From Shinisaurus crocodilurus (Eukaryota; Chordata; Lepidosauria; Squamata; Shinisauridae), in NCBI GenBank assembly GCA_021292165.1, contig CM037878.1, positions 239,535,546 through 239,599,545 on the forward strand: 64,000 bases of DNA, written 5' to 3'. Both the position numbers and the translations under genes were made by a program. Below, in pieces: positions 22,874 through 34,090 of this stretch. The notes under the pieces were generated by a model, which saw only the letters and a list, made by a program, of their open reading frames with translations, had not been told where the DNA came from and did not search any database. The stretch's first letter is position 1. Each line of letters begins with the position of its first letter.

Positions 22874-24130
22874 AGTAGCTCATATATACCTGACAACCAT
22901 ATGCAAACTTAAAATATGAGGCAGAAGATCAAATAGAGACCATAGAAATCTGAACAAAGGATTCAAAGGTAGGGAAATTAGCTTACATGATGTTTGGCCT
23001 CTACTTGAACAGAAGCAGGGCTCAAGCAGACAGAACCAGGTGTTCTGGGGGAAAGGGTTGTTGAGGCTCTCAGGTTCTGCAGCTTGGAAAGTGATTTCAA
23101 CAAGGAAGCGAGGGTCCAAGAGCCAGTGGGGACGAAAGAGCCAGTAGAACCAAATGATAGAACTGAATGATGGAATGGAACAATGGGCACTAAGCCCAGG
23201 GTTTATATAGTATTTTTGGACAAACTCAAAAGGGACAAATACCCTGGCCAGGATGAATACTAGCCATAACAGGGTGGATGTCCCTGCCAAATCTAATCAA
23301 AATGGAATCTTCCTGGAGTGCTGCACCCAAGGGTGGGGATGTCTGCCAGAACATCATACTTAAAAGTAGTTATGCAACACTTTGAGGGTATGCAATGCTT
23401 TGACTGGGTGTATTCATGTCATATGCCTGAGTAAGGTATCTCCATTACCATAGTGGGGCACTCCTTTTAGTGAAGCAAATTGAGTTATATCGCTGAATCT
23501 TGTCCTGTGTATATGACCAGAAGTTCACAACCTATGAGGCAATCGCTTGCTGGAACTTCTCACTCATTCTAGAACTAGAACTGTCAGCCCTTCATACTTG
23601 CACTTCCACATGGAGCCAGACTGAGCTTCTTAAATCAACCTTGCACAATATTAAAGAATACGGGGGCAAAGTGTCTCCGGGGCTCTTTTGCCCAGCAGGT
23701 TGCCAATACTGGTATACAGCCTCTGAGAGATTTCCCAAAAGGAAACTAAGAAAAGTCCCCCACCCCTGCTCTTAACCATCTGTGTGGATAGTGTAATTCT
23801 ATAGCTTAGTCACTAGGTGGCACTAGACTTAGTTATAACTGGGTGGAGTCATGCGTTTCCTGATGCTGTTCTGATCTTGTTGAAGAGAAACGCTAAAGTT
23901 ATTATCAATTTTCCTGTCTGGTGTGCCCTCTAAGCCTTTCAAGCCTTTCATAATGCATAAATACATCTATGTATTTATTTTTATGAGAATGGGTTGTTGT
24001 TAATATTACAAGTGTTATCAGTGTAAGAGACAAAGCTTGCCACTTCCTATATCAGGAACCTGTGGAGGACTGGGGAGGGGGGCAATTTGGCCCCCACCTT
24101 AAAGTAGTTCCCCACCCCTGCTCTATATGG
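22874..24130. other. No recognisable gene (22874-24130)
   Basis: A minus-strand 136-codon frame (22880-23290) contains hydrophobic runs but has no splice context and no recognisable domain. The last ~70 bp (AGTTCCCCACCCCTGCTCT at 24105) look like the end of a decayed foldback element. Confidence 0.35.
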
Positions 24131-24139
24131 AATGTCAAC

Positions 24140-24513
24140 CCAAATATCCATACATCTTCTCAGGACAGATAAAAGGAAGTACTTCTTCACACCGCGCATA
24201 GTTAAACTATGGAATGCACTTCCACAGGATGTGGTGATAGCCACCAATTTGGATGGCTTTAAAAGGGGATTGGACAAATTCATGGAGGAGAAGGCCATCA
24301 GTGGCTACTAGTCCTGATTGGCTATATGCTTCCTCCAGTATCAGAGGCAGTATGCCTAAGTACTCCAGTTGCTGTGGAACATGAGCGGGAAGGTGCTGTT
24401 GCATTCATGTCAAGCAGGGCAGCTGGTTGGCCACTGTGTGAACAGAATGCTGGACTAGATGGACCCTTGGTCTGATCCAGCATGCCTCTTCTTATTTTCT
24501 TATGACAGGCCTT
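24140..24513 (+). mobile_element. CR1 LINE 3' end
   Basis: Translation of the first part gives YFFTPRIVKLWNALPQDVV, then LDGFKRGLDKFMEEKAISGY, the usual C-terminus of a CR1 polymerase subfamily common in reptiles. The 3' UTR ends CTTGGTCTGATCCAGCATGC then CTTATTTTCTTATGA. Further copies of this UTR are at 40578 and 44080. Confidence 0.88.
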
Positions 24514-25250
24514 TCAAAGCTCTTCCACCAGCTCCGTAAAATAAATATTAACAACCATTGAGAATGGACATGTGCAATATGTTTTAAATCTAATAGCTAG
24601 TGCTCCTTTTCTTCATATACTTTCTATGGTATATGAACACTCCTGATGAATTTGTGAAAACAGGCCCAAAACCAAAGGATGCTAAGAGTATACCCTATTG
24701 TGTGATACTCCATATGTCCTGCAATAAAATATATTAGTATAATAACTGCCTCACACAGGGCTCTTCAGCTGTCTAGATGCTGATCTCTTCCACTTGCTAG
24801 TACAATAAATTAGTGTAGGTTTGGCCTAGTGCCTCAAACATTCTTTCATTCTAGGCGAGGCTATTTGCTGTGTAAATCATGAAATAGGTGCGGTTGATTC
24901 AATTACTGGAGGGCGGTTGGTTTTTGTTTGGATTTCATTTTTAATTCTCAGATTTCTTACAGAGAAGTATGCTAGCACTGTTTGGGGTCTTCAGGAAAAT
25001 AATTTTTCTCATTGCGTCCCTGTTACCTTGTTTTCTTGAATTGCTGCACAGATGTAGGCCACAAACCAACAAAGAGGTGTGGGTAACTCTGCTGGACTGT
25101 GGCCATAGAATTTATGTGCCAAAACCTGCATGAGCTGAACTAGCTTTTGGAAGGAAGGCCATGCATAATGCACTGAGGGGAAAGCGCTCTCTGTGTGTAT
25201 GGCAAGCACTACTGTACCATTCCTATCTTAATTACACTCTTTATGTCAGA
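24514..25250. other. No recognisable feature (24514-25250)
   Basis: Nothing delimited on either strand. Confidence 0.35.
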
Positions 25251-25358
25251 CTTCCCCAACCGGGTGCCCTCCAGATGTTTTGGACTACAACTCCCAGCAT
25301 TCCTGCCCATTGGCCATGCTGGCTGGGGCTAATAGGAGTTGAAGTCCAAAACATGACG
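25250..25358. mobile_element. Palindromic MITE
   Basis: The left arm TGCCCTCCAGATGTTTTGGA then CTACAACTCCCAGC pairs with the right arm GGAGTTGAAGTCCAAAACAT. The centre holds the inverted GGCCATGCTGGCTGGGGC. Confidence 0.85.
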
Positions 25359-25549
25359 ATATACAGTGTAATGTGGAACCCCCTCTGGTGGTGATAGGTT
25401 CTAGTGCCTTCTGCACCATCCTCTTCAGGACCCCTGCTCACCTCTGACAAATGTCATTATTTTTATCAAAACTCTTTGTGCTCTTCCACTATGTGTCCTA
25501 ATTTACAGAGAACAGGCCTCCATCCCTCAGTGTCTTCTATTTGGAGTGC

Positions 25550-25760
25550 TTTTCCTTCAAAATTTGCACTTCTCCAAATTTTGCAATGGAGTTCTCCAAT
25601 CAATGCATACAAAAATGCACATATTCGTGAAAATAATCTTTAAAATGCATTATATTAGGAAAAGATGCTTGCAAAAAAATGTATATGAAGCAAAATTGCA
25701 TACAAAGTGCAAGTATTCAGAGAAATGCATACAAAATGCATTTGAATGGTCATGCAAACC
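25550..25760 (+). repeat. Unclassified dispersed repeat, copy 1
   Basis: The core TCCAAATTTTGCAATGGAGT then TCTCCAATCAATGCATAC recurs near 30085 with few changes. The flank is rich in ATGCATACAAAATGCA-like words, giving a quasi-periodic ATGCAT pattern. I do not recognise the family. Confidence 0.55.
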
Positions 25761-26113
25761 TTTTTATAAAGAACAAACAAACAAAGGTAGTTTGAAGATT
25801 AGAAAAATGAGAAACTGAAATGGACAGATTTGTCCCTCCTTACCAGCCTGATGTGTTTTAAGATGAAGAAAACTGGCTGCTCCAAGGCTCCAGTCTTGGA
25901 GTGTACATCTATCCTGTCTCATTAAAAGAAACGGGAAAGAGCCAAATATACATGCTAGTGCTGGATCCTGGCTGACACTAGACTAGTGTGAATTATCTGT
26001 CCCAAAAAAGGAAGTCCAAATTACTAGGAGACATATGCAGTCAGCAGTGCAGCTAGAGCTGAACTTTGGGGCCAAAGTCTGGGGCCCCACAGCCTAGGGG
26101 GTGCCCAGATGAC

Positions 26114-26302
26114 CAGCCAGAGAGCAGCAAGTGATGAGAGCATCAGAAGCAAACTTCATTTCATTCCTGTCGTCCTGGTGGTGCTATAATCTAAGTGAGT
26201 TTAAAAGGCACAACTGCACAGGTGTTTAGAATATTTGTTTTTGCAGTTTGGCAAATATTCTAACATCAGGAATGCAGAAGCAGTTGTAAAGCATGGAATG
26301 GC
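26114..26302 (+). repeat. Unclassified ~190-bp interspersed repeat, copy 1
   Basis: Aligns collinearly with 58440-58627: both start at AGAGAGCAGCAAGTGATGAG (or close), share TTTATTCCTGT-like, TAAGTGAG and GCACAACTGCA blocks, and end at GAAGCAGTTGTAAAGCATGG. No terminal inverted repeats, no A/B boxes that I can place, no coding capacity. Confidence 0.7.
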
Positions 26303-26395
26303 GGTCGAGGGGGGGAAGAGAAATGTTAGTTGTGTGCTTCACAGCGGAAGTAATACATATGGTAATCTAAAGGGCCCCACCATAAGACCATTTAA

Positions 26396-26521
26396 AGCGC
26401 AATCCTATGCAAGTTTAGATAGAAAAAAGGCCTATAACTCCCAGCATGCCCCAGCCAGCATAGGGCATGCTGGGAGTTATAGGCCTTTTTTCTGTCTAAA
26501 CTTGCATAGGATTGTGCCCTA
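26396..26521. mobile_element. Near-perfect palindromic MITE, copy 3 of the 5777 family
   Basis: The arms are about 55 bp each with about three mismatches: left GCGCAATCCTATGCAAGTTT then AGATAGAAAAAAGGCCTATA, right TATAGGCCTTTTTTCTGTCT then AAACTTGCATAGGATTGTGC. The loop around GCCAGCATA is only ~10 bp. Confidence 0.92.
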
Positions 26522-26679
26522 AATCCAGGATCTCAAACTACCAATCTACACTACTGTGCACAGTTCATAGATGTGTAGATTTTGTAGATATAAAATAGAG
26601 GTGCTTCAATTGTAATCACAGTGGCACTGCACTCAATTTACACAAGGGTTAATGACTTCTCCAGGTGCCAAGTATATAC

Positions 26680-26710
<31 letters not shown>

Positions 26711-26720
26711 CATACACACA
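26680..26720. repeat. (GT)n / (CA)n microsatellite
   Basis: A GT run followed by TATACATACACACA, partly self-complementary. Confidence 0.9.
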
Positions 26721-28030
26721 ATCAAACACACTTTATTTTAAGGAAGACACTCAAATCAGAGGCTGTTTCACAGATCATGCAGATTCATCTACTGAAATGG
26801 CTGATATTTATTTGCAGTTTTGCTCCTTTTTTACATGCTTCAAGTCCTCCATTTGCATGTTGCTTATTCTTGCTTTATCTTTGACGGACTGATACACCGA
26901 TGGATTTAGGCCATTTCCCTCACAATCTCCATTTTGTAGCAATTTAAGCTTTCATCCAAGGTGTCAGATTAAGTCAAAGACTTTTTAAAAGACCATAAAG
27001 CAGTCTCTTACTTTAAAAAACAACAAAATAATTATTTATGAGGTGCACAGTAAATATGTGGTCGATGGTTTGTTTCAATGGGAAGAATCCAATCTGACTT
27101 TCATGTATGATGGCTGGATATTGTTTTATTGTTTTGTTGCTGCTGCAGCAGATTTGTTTAGTTACATTTCCTCAAACATAGGTGCTTCGGTAATTGCTAG
27201 CCCAAAGAAATCTTGCATTTTCTGCACTGGGATAATTAGTCACTTCATGCATATCTCAAGAGAATGTCCAGAATAAAGTATTAGTGGGAAAATGTGTTTA
27301 TGCTTGCAGTTTACAAAATGACCCTGAAGCACTAGATATTAGCAAACAGGGTGCCCCAAACACGGTACCCAGAAAAACATGCCACCCACATCAATAAGCC
27401 GTCTTTGGGTGCTCCAGATCTCTGTTGCCCCCAAGAAGGGTAGTGCTCACCATGAATTGGAGAGGGAAATATCTCCCAAAAAAAGATGTACCAACTAGCA
27501 CAGTGGGTGTTGCTGCTCATACACCACACTGCCACATGCTATCTAATGTGCAACCTCACCTTATATATGTTTGCTCAGAAGGAAGTCCCACAGAATTTAG
27601 TGGGGCTGACTCCGAGAGTTAACAAATGTGCTCTCTGAACGTGTGTATGCGCATACACACGTATGAAGACTAGCTTGGCTCTATCCCATCTTCGTACACC
27701 CTGCCTCTTCCCGCAATGGGGGAAGGAGGCAGGGCATGCAGAGGAGAAGCGGCCCAGTCCCCTTTGCCTCTCCAGCAAAGGGGACTCAGCTGCTTTGCCC
27801 ACCCAGCCTCCTCCTGCCATTGCAGGAAGGAGGCAGGTGGGCTAAGCAGAAGGGGTTTCGCCCGCGCATAGGGAGAGCAGCCTCTTTCTGCAGTACAAGC
27901 GAGTCCCAATGCTGCCACCCCTTACCCCCTCTGCTATCTCCAATTGGTGGCACATACCAGCAGCAGAATCCCAACAGTTATCTCCAATCTCAGATCAGAG
28001 ATAACAGTGAGGTGATGCCCTCTAGGGGAT
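26721..28030. other. No recognisable gene (26721-28030)
   Basis: Contains a decayed half of the 17885-type palindrome at about 27568-27615 (TTTGCTCAGAAGGAAGTCCC) and a GC-rich stretch at 27700-27960 with self-complementary GCAAAGGGGAC words. Overlapping low-complexity frames on both strands are not convincing genes. Confidence 0.4.
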
Positions 28031-28147
28031 GGGGCTTGGAGACTAAGCCCTGCCCCCTGGAGGACCCATAAGAGGCCACGCGGGCTGGATTGGGGTTCCC
28101 TGCAGGCTGGATTAGGCCCACAGGCCAGAGGTTCTGCACCCCTGGTT
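28031..28147. mobile_element. Fragment of a hAT-like element ending GGTTCTGCACCCCTG
   Basis: The right end AGAGGTTCTGCACCCCTGG matches the end of the element at 61536-61847 (GAGGTTCTGCACTCCTA). The left end was not found. Confidence 0.45.
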
Positions 28148-29640
28148 TAAGCAAAGGGTACAAAAAGGGCTGTGGATCCAACTGAGACAGAGGACACTTT
28201 GGTCCAAGCGGACAGAAGTTTCAATAGGGAGAATTCTTTTCCAAATCTTAGTCAAGTTGGGCTAAATCTAATCAATCAATCTAATCAGTATTTACTTGGG
28301 ATTTCAGTGCTTGAGGGTGGGGAACCTCTGCCCAATCACTGTACTTATCAGTAATTAGGTATACATCACCTTGGAGGTATGCAACTCTCTGTCTGGGGTG
28401 TACTCACTCATGCCTAGTTTCCATCTAGTGTGGCTTGATTAAATCATTCTGCTAAATCTCATGAGGTCATGACCAAATGCTAATGACCTCATGGCAATAT
28501 TGCTTGCTGAGTACTTTTCACTTTCAGCTGGTCCCACAAGTTCTCCAAGCTTTAGCTTACAGCATGCCAGGCTAAATGTCTTATAGTGACAATACCATGT
28601 CATGCAAAATATTGGCGTGAAGTGTTCCTTGGGCATTCCTGTCAAGTAGCCTGCCAACACCCAAATAAGGGTGCATAGGATTGCAGCTTTAGACTAGAAA
28701 CTAAAACTACCGGCAAAGAGATTGGCACAGCCCGTGTGGACTGAGAGTGTCAGACACATAGGAAGACCGGATTCAGAAAAGGATTGTATAGATTGTGTAG
28801 GAAGATCAGATTCAGAAAAGCGATTGTATAGATGAGAAAATTACAGCAGGTTTCATTCAAAGGTTGGGGGAAGCCTCCACTAGACTCCCTGAAAGCCTCT
28901 GGACCTGGGCAACCTCCTGCAGCTAATATGGTCCCTTGGTCTTGCCAGGAAGAGTCCACTCCTAAATCATGGTCTTGCCAGGCAGACACCCACTTTGTTT
29001 TGGTCCGCATCTCCTTTCGTCCATAGTGGCACTAGCCCTGTAACTCCTTCCTGATGGGAAGCTGCTAAGGTGTTTTAAATGGAGAGTTTTTGATGTGGGG
29101 AACTGTACAACTGTAGCCTGCCTTTTCATCTTATCTAGTCCCCATTCTGATTCCCCATTTAAGCAAGCCCAAATCTTGGCCCTGTGTATCCTAATCCTAA
29201 ATCTGTATTTTCAGCCTGTTCAGTTCCAGAGCTGATCCTAAGCATGTTTACTTGGAACCAACTCCCATATTAAGTTTAGTGTGTGACTTACCACCTAGAA
29301 AGAGTGATTTGGTTGGCACTGCATCATCATTTGGTTGGCAAGAATTAGTCCTTGACCTGATTCTGTACATATGCATGATTCAATCCCAATCGTATATTTT
29401 TCTTCCCTGATAGGTCTTGTGTTTGCCATGCATACTGATAGACCACTTTGAAAATTGGTGAGATTTAGCAAAAGTACTACTTGACACAGAGACAGACTAT
29501 ATATTCTTTTACGTCTGTTCATAAACTTGAGTGTCTGTGTGGAAATACTAAAGGCACAAAACTGGAGAGGAGTAGTGGTGGTTGCAAGGCAAGAAGGAGT
29601 CTCAAATCTCCTGCCCTTGCAAAAAAAATAAATAGTAAGG
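28148..29640. other. No recognisable gene (28148-29640), with one short tandem duplication
   Basis: At about 28762-28836 a ~38-bp unit (GATTCAGAAAAGGATTGTAT) occurs twice in tandem. Scraps near 28672 and 29230 (TAGGATTGCAGC, CCTAAGCATGTTTACT) are half-sites of the 17885-type palindrome. Nothing else stands out. Confidence 0.4.
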
Positions 29641-29790
29641 ATTTATTTGTTTGTTTGTTTGTTTCATTTTTATACCGCCCAATAGCCGAAGCTCTCTGGG
29701 CGGTTTACAGCAATTAACAAGACAGTCCCTGCCCGCAGGTTTACAATCTAAAAAGACACGACACACAAGGAAAAAGGAATGGGGAGGGAA
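29641..29790 (-). mobile_element. LINE 3' tail, minus strand (copy 1)
   Basis: The sequence TTGTTTGTTTCATTTTTATA then CCGCCCAATAGCCGAAGCTC is the reverse complement of a LINE/SINE2-type end. It is nearly identical to 42850-42998 through AATTAACAAGACAGTCCCTG and GACACGACACAC to GGAATGGGGAGGGAAGAAGG. A decayed relative is at 37905. Confidence 0.75.
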
Positions 29791-30077
29791 GAAGGGGGGA
29801 TATTAATTAATACTCCTGGCAGGGCTGGTGGAATGGCCCTGCACTCCCTCTCATCTCTCTCCTCTCAGCCTGCTGGATCCAAATTATCCCTTCCCTTTCC
29901 TTGTCACCCCTTTCCCAAATGTGCTTTCCCCGTATTACTAGGAAATACCCCACTCAGCCTGCTCTGGCAGCTGCACCTAGCAATGGGGGAAAATTTTGTT
30001 CAGTTCTCACATTCATGTCAACTTCCCAGATTTCATATTTTTGAACCACTATGTGAATCAAACTCAGTTATCCATCA

Positions 30078-30200
30078 AAAACTGCATTTTTTCAAATTTT
30101 GCAAAGGAGTTCTCCAATCAAAGAATGCATATATCAGGGGAAATATTTTTTTAAAAAAAATGAATTCTATTTGGGAAATTGCTTGCAGAATATTAGTGGG
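30078..30200 (+). repeat. Unclassified dispersed repeat, copy 2
   Basis: TTCAAATTTTGCAAAGGAGT then TCTCCAATCAAAGAATGCAT matches the repeat at 25575-25620. Confidence 0.55.
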
Positions 30201-30380
30201 TGGCTGCCCCACAGACCCCTGCCAGTCCCCCTCTCCCACTGTGGCAAATGCTGCAGCAGGTGAGCAGCTGCTGGGGCTCTCTCTGCCTGGAGCATCCTCT
30301 GGAGGTGGCGGCTGGCCCTCCTGGTTGGGGGCATGGGGGAGCAATGCAGTTTGCTGCTCTTCCTGCTCCACCACTTCACC
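30201..30380 (-). mobile_element. Interior fragment of the 54524-type GC-rich hAT element
   Basis: In reverse complement it shares CTCCCCCATGCCCCC-like, CCACCTCCAG and GCATTTGCCACAG words in the same order as 54760-54870. No ends were found, so it is a fragment. Confidence 0.45.
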
Positions 30381-30922
30381 CAAAATGGCTCTCAAGGCAG
30401 CTAACAATAACATCCAGATTAAAAAGAAAATCTTAATTAAAATATAACATAAAGACAAATAAAAAGCACATTTTTTCTATATACTCCATTGTCTTTGTAC
30501 TATCAGTTCTGTAAACAACTTGATGACTCATTTAGATAAGAGGCCTACCTTCCTTTGCAACTCTGACCTAAAAAGTAGGACAAAAACTGGCAGGGCAGAA
30601 AACATACAAGGAACTAATTCCTTGTCATTATGGCTCAGGTTGTCATCAGTATGCACATTGTATATTCAAAGGTATCTCAACCCAGCTGTCCAAGATAAGG
30701 CTATCTTGGCATTTGATGAAAAGAGAAAAGGATTCCTGTGATGTGTCTTGCGTCTTGCCTAGAATTGGCCAGTTAGTATGACGGGGAAAATGCATTTTGT
30801 GACAAGGTTTGCTGAACAATGGGCTCAAACAATGACATGTGGTATATTTTTGAGACATTTACAAAGGTAGCCAGATCATGGAATTGAAGTATGTTTATGT
30901 GAAAATATCCACTGGAAGTTGC
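30381..30922. other. No recognisable feature (30381-30922)
   Basis: AT-rich, no exon-like or repeat signal. Confidence 0.3.
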
Positions 30923-31069
30923 CAGGGATGAGGACTCGGACTCGAGGACTCGACTCGTGAGTCGGACTGAGTCCCCCCTCTGACTCGACTCGGACTCGAG
31001 TCCCAATATTTTTAATGGGACTCGAGACTCGACTCGTGACTCGAGACCAAGGACTCTTCAACATCCCTG
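30923..31069 (+). mobile_element. 147-bp hAT MITE with 8-bp target duplication
   Basis: Starts CAGGGATG, ends CATCCCTG. It is flanked by GAAGTTGC at 30915-30922 and again at 31070-31077, a perfect 8-bp duplication. The body is a run of GACTCGAG, ACTCGACTCG and GAGTC words in both orientations, with a central AATATTTTTAATGGG. It matches 41534-41680 at all but a handful of positions and has the same length. Confidence 0.95.
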
Positions 31070-31077
31070 GAAGTTGC

Positions 31078-31450
31078 CAAATACATTGTTTGGCCAGAGA
31101 TTCAGAGTGCTAAGCATTCATTAGAGCACCTTTATGTTCACAGTGAGTAAGTTGAGTGAGTGAGTCATACATATGAGAGAGAAGGGAAAACTCACATCGA
31201 CAGGAAAATGAATAAGGAACTAAAAAGCTATTAAGGATTAGAACAGTAGGGTGCCACATTTCTGAGCAAATTTGAGATACATTCAAACTGGAACATAAGC
31301 ACTAACTGGATTCTTCCATGTTTCCCTGCTCTGCATTATACTGCTTTAAACATTCTCAGGCTTGTATCTGTTTGATACAATGGCTGACACACTGAAAAAC
31401 TGAATAATAGTTTTCTTCCTCTTTTAAGTGCTTATATTTTTCCATGCTTG
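31078..31450. other. No recognisable feature (31078-31450)
   Basis: Nothing delimited. Confidence 0.3.
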
Positions 31451-31451
31451 C

Positions 31452-31477
31452 TGACAGACAGACAGACAGACAGACAG
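31452..31477. repeat. (GACA)n microsatellite
   Basis: Tetranucleotide run of about six units. Confidence 0.9.
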
Positions 31478-31489
31478 GGTCAAATTCCC

Positions 31490-31930
31490 CTGCTCCATAT
31501 CCCCAAAATTCTCCCCTATGCAAAAGAAGACAGATTTGCATATGTATATATGCAAATTTAGAAATTATTATTATAATTTTAAAAGAAATACAGTACATCT
31601 CACCATTATGTGGAAGACTGTGACAGGTGATGTATTACCCCAGGGGTCTGACCCAGCACTGTGAACAGTTCATGCTAACTCCTCCTCACAACGTCTTCCG
31701 ATTATTGATCCCAATACAGGCCTTGCTCAGTCTGTTGTCCAGGTGCTGTTGATGGGCAGCTTCAAGGCCACTGTTCTCCCTTCTGATGGTTCTTTATCTT
31801 TAGTTTATACCAGACTTGGACTGGACAGCCCTTCAAATATAGGATGCCTTCAAGATAGAGGACAGTCCTCTGGCAACCCTTCAAATAGAGGACTGTCCTG
31901 TGCTAAAGAGGACAAATGGCCACCCTACCC
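31490..31930 (-). mobile_element. Unclassified interspersed repeat, copy 1 (minus)
   Basis: The reverse complement aligns with 35840-36202: both have GAGGACAGTCCTCTATTTG-like ends, a middle with CAGTCTTCCACATAATGGTG and AGATGTACTGTATTTC, then TAAATTTGCATATATAC and ATGCAAAT. An outer GTAGGGTGGCCA at one end and GTTGCCATCCTGC at the other (copy 2) suggest weak terminal inverted repeats, hence a DNA transposon. No coding capacity. Confidence 0.6.
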
Positions 31931-32789
31931 ACACACGCACGCACATTTTTCTCTAATCACCATTATTCTTTTGCTGCTGGCAGCTCTTTAATAAGAAGAA
32001 CCATACTGATCAGAAAGGATGTCATTCCCCTAACAAGTAGTTTTGTCCTTGGTGGAAGACTTTTTATTTATTTTTATTGGATTTGTAATCTAACTGGCAA
32101 ATGCCCTTGTGGTGGTTTATAATCTATTGTGCTACCTTAGCTGCCTCACTTTTCCCCCCTTGAAATTATCTGAGCAGGCTTGATGGACACCACAGGAGCC
32201 CCCCCCCCCCAAATTAGTGCAACAAATGGAGCTCTCTTTAACCATCACCTGTCTTTTCCTACACACATAGGATGAGTTAGGGGGTAACAGTCAGGGATGT
32301 TGAAGAGTCCTTGGTCTCGAGTCACGAGTCGAGTCACGAGTCTTTGGACCCAAGTCTCGAGTCCGAGTCCTTGGTGCAAAATGGTGACTCCCGAGTCCCG
32401 AGTCACTCCCAAAGCTGACTCCACAAGTCCCTATTAAAATCAATGGGTTTTTTCCCTAACAAAATAAGGCTACTTCAGATGTGTGGTTTAAATAAATTCT
32501 AGGCACAAGTGTGCCTTTTTATTTCAAAACTCTGCAACTGATTTTGGCAAGAACAGACCAGGCAGACAAACCCAAAATAACCAGGCAGGCAGAGGAGGCA
32601 GGGAACCCCAAAGCAGGCAAGCAGAGGCCTTTGTCTTGGACAATTCAACGGTTGAACTGGTCAAGAAGAGACCAGGCAGGCAGAGGAGGCTGGGAACCCC
32701 AGACAGGCAGGCAGAGGCAGCCAAACCCAAAATGTCTGAAAGGTTGCATTTTAGAAAAATGATTTAAAAAAATAAACTTGCTGTACTTC

Positions 32790-33074
32790 CTAAAACTTAT
32801 CCATGTTGCATTTGAGGAACATGATTTTTTCTAAATGTTTGGCCCCCATTCTGGAACGGTGAGATCTCATCACAATTCCACCTTCACTGAACACCCGCTC
32901 CACTGGTGATGAACTTGCTGGAACCAGAAACACACTCAGAGCAGCCACACAGAGTAATCTCAGGTCCCTCTTCTGCCTCTCCCAAGTACACAACACATCA
33001 ATCAAAATAAATCTTGACACACTGTTGGGGCTGCACTCCTGGTAGACGTCCATAGTGGCCGAGCAGCGGCGCAC
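32790..33074 (-). CDS. hAT transposase C-terminal (dimerisation) domain frame, copy 1
   Basis: The 94-codon frame ends with the hAT family C-terminal signature: LVPASSSPVERVFSEGG, then RSHRSRMGAKHLEKIMFLKC. This region normally mediates transposase dimerisation. The zinc-finger BED domain and the catalytic DDE region are absent, so it cannot catalyse transposition. It differs from the 41741 copy at about six residues, all upstream of the signature, with none inside it. Whether it is translated is unknown; the start ATG is simply the first available. Confidence 0.65.
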   Translation of the reverse strand: MRRCSATMDVYQECSPNSVSRFILIDVLCTWERQKRDLRLLCVAALSVFLVPASSSPVERVFSEGGIVMRSHRSRMGAKHLEKIMFLKCNMDKF

Positions 33075-33134
33075 CTCGCTTCCATGCGCTCTTCGCCGCC
33101 AATCACGCTCCTCTCCACTCCTTCTGGCACAGCC

Positions 33135-33275
33135 CAGGGATGTTGAAGAGTCCTTGGTCTTGAGTCCCGAGTCGAGTCTCGAGTCCCATTAAAAATATTG
33201 AGACTCGAGTTCGAGTCAGAGGGGGGACTCAGTCCAACTCACGAGTCGAGTCCTCGATCCGAGTTCCCATCCCTG
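33135..33275 (-). mobile_element. Embedded MITE module in hAT copy 1
   Basis: Begins CAGGGATGTTGAAG and ends CATCCCTG, the same plan as 30923-31069 in reverse orientation. Its inner end is followed by GGCTGTGCCAG (minus strand), as in copy 2, and no separate 8-bp duplication surrounds it, so it is part of the larger element rather than a later insertion. Confidence 0.88.
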
Positions 33276-33289
33276 GTAACGGTGCTGCT

Positions 33290-33650
33290 TTTTTTCTGAT
33301 TTCTTCTAAGCTATACATTTGCAATGGATGGAGGGGGAAGTTCAAACAGTACATTTCTGCAGCTCGACCCCAGGTGAATCTGGCCCAGACCCAACAGAAG
33401 GCTGAGGTATGAAATGGGCTCAATTTTATTCAAGCCACAAGCACTTTTCCAGACCTACCCAGGTGAGAGATTGTCAGTCTTGCCACCACATGCTCACCAT
33501 CTGTTGCAAAGTACGGTAAATGGACACACTATATCACATTGCTGTTCAAGTGCATGCAATCTGCACCGTCCAGGGGACATTACCTGGACATTTGGTCCTC
33601 ATTTACAGATTGTTATGTTCATGTTAATAGCAATTACATAAGTAGATGGG
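33290..33650. other. No recognisable feature (33290-33650)
   Basis: Nothing delimited. Confidence 0.3.
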
Positions 33651-33652
33651 CA

Positions 33653-34090
33653 CAGCAATCCTAACCAGGGGGGAGGGGGATTACCAGCCAAGTGGGGAGG
33701 TGGAGGGCAGGTTTTTTTCTTTCTTCTTTCTCTCCTTGTGATTCATTTAAAAATTTTATATTTTAAGAATCCCCCCCCCCATTAGTTTCTACACCAGCTC
33801 CAGGCTGCTGTGCTTGAGGGGCCTGAACCTGGGGCCTCTCATGGGGGAATCCAGGGGATCCAAGGTCATCTCCCCACCCCCAACCCAGGAATGCCCCATT
33901 TCATTATAGCAGTACATTTTGGGGCCTACCACTGGCAGAAATACCCCTGGCAGTAGATCTACACCCGTGGAGATTAGTGTAGGTGGAACTATTGCCACTG
34001 GGTTGGACATGTACCCCCATCGGAGATGGCACCTCCACCCTATCCAAACCCCCTCCAGCTTGCAGATGTGAAGATTAGGATTGCTCTCTT
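33653..34090. mobile_element. Possible MITE with AGCAATCCTAA ends
   Basis: The left edge AGCAATCCTAACCAGG and right edge GATTAGGATTGCTCT are inverted. The interior is GC-rich with a C-run at 33771. No clear flanking duplication. Confidence 0.45.

Larger units (their letters stand above)
32292..33275 (-). mobile_element. hAT transposon derivative with transposase tail, copy 1
   Basis: Starts CAGGGATGTTGAAG and ends CCCATCCCTG. It is flanked by GTAACAGT (32284-32291) and GTAACGGT (33276-33283), an 8-bp duplication with one mismatch. Both ends carry dense GAGTCGAGTC-type subterminal repeats. The right 141 bp (33135-33275) form a complete copy of the 147-bp MITE with both of its ends. Between them lies a minus-strand frame for the transposase C-terminal domain and an AGGCAGGCAGAGG-rich segment. 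Opposite orientation to the copy at 41534. Confidence 0.95.

Noticed and set aside
27568..27615. Half of a 17885-type palindrome
   Set aside because: Only the core is recognisable and ends are lost, so it is mentioned within the surrounding stretch and not listed as an element.
29779..30447. 222-codon plus-strand frame
   Set aside because: It runs through a LINE tail flank, a dispersed repeat and a hAT fragment, with no domain. Chance frame.
33135..33275. MITE read as a separate nested insertion in hAT copy 1
   Set aside because: No independent 8-bp duplication around it, and the other large copy has the same arrangement, so it is part of the element.
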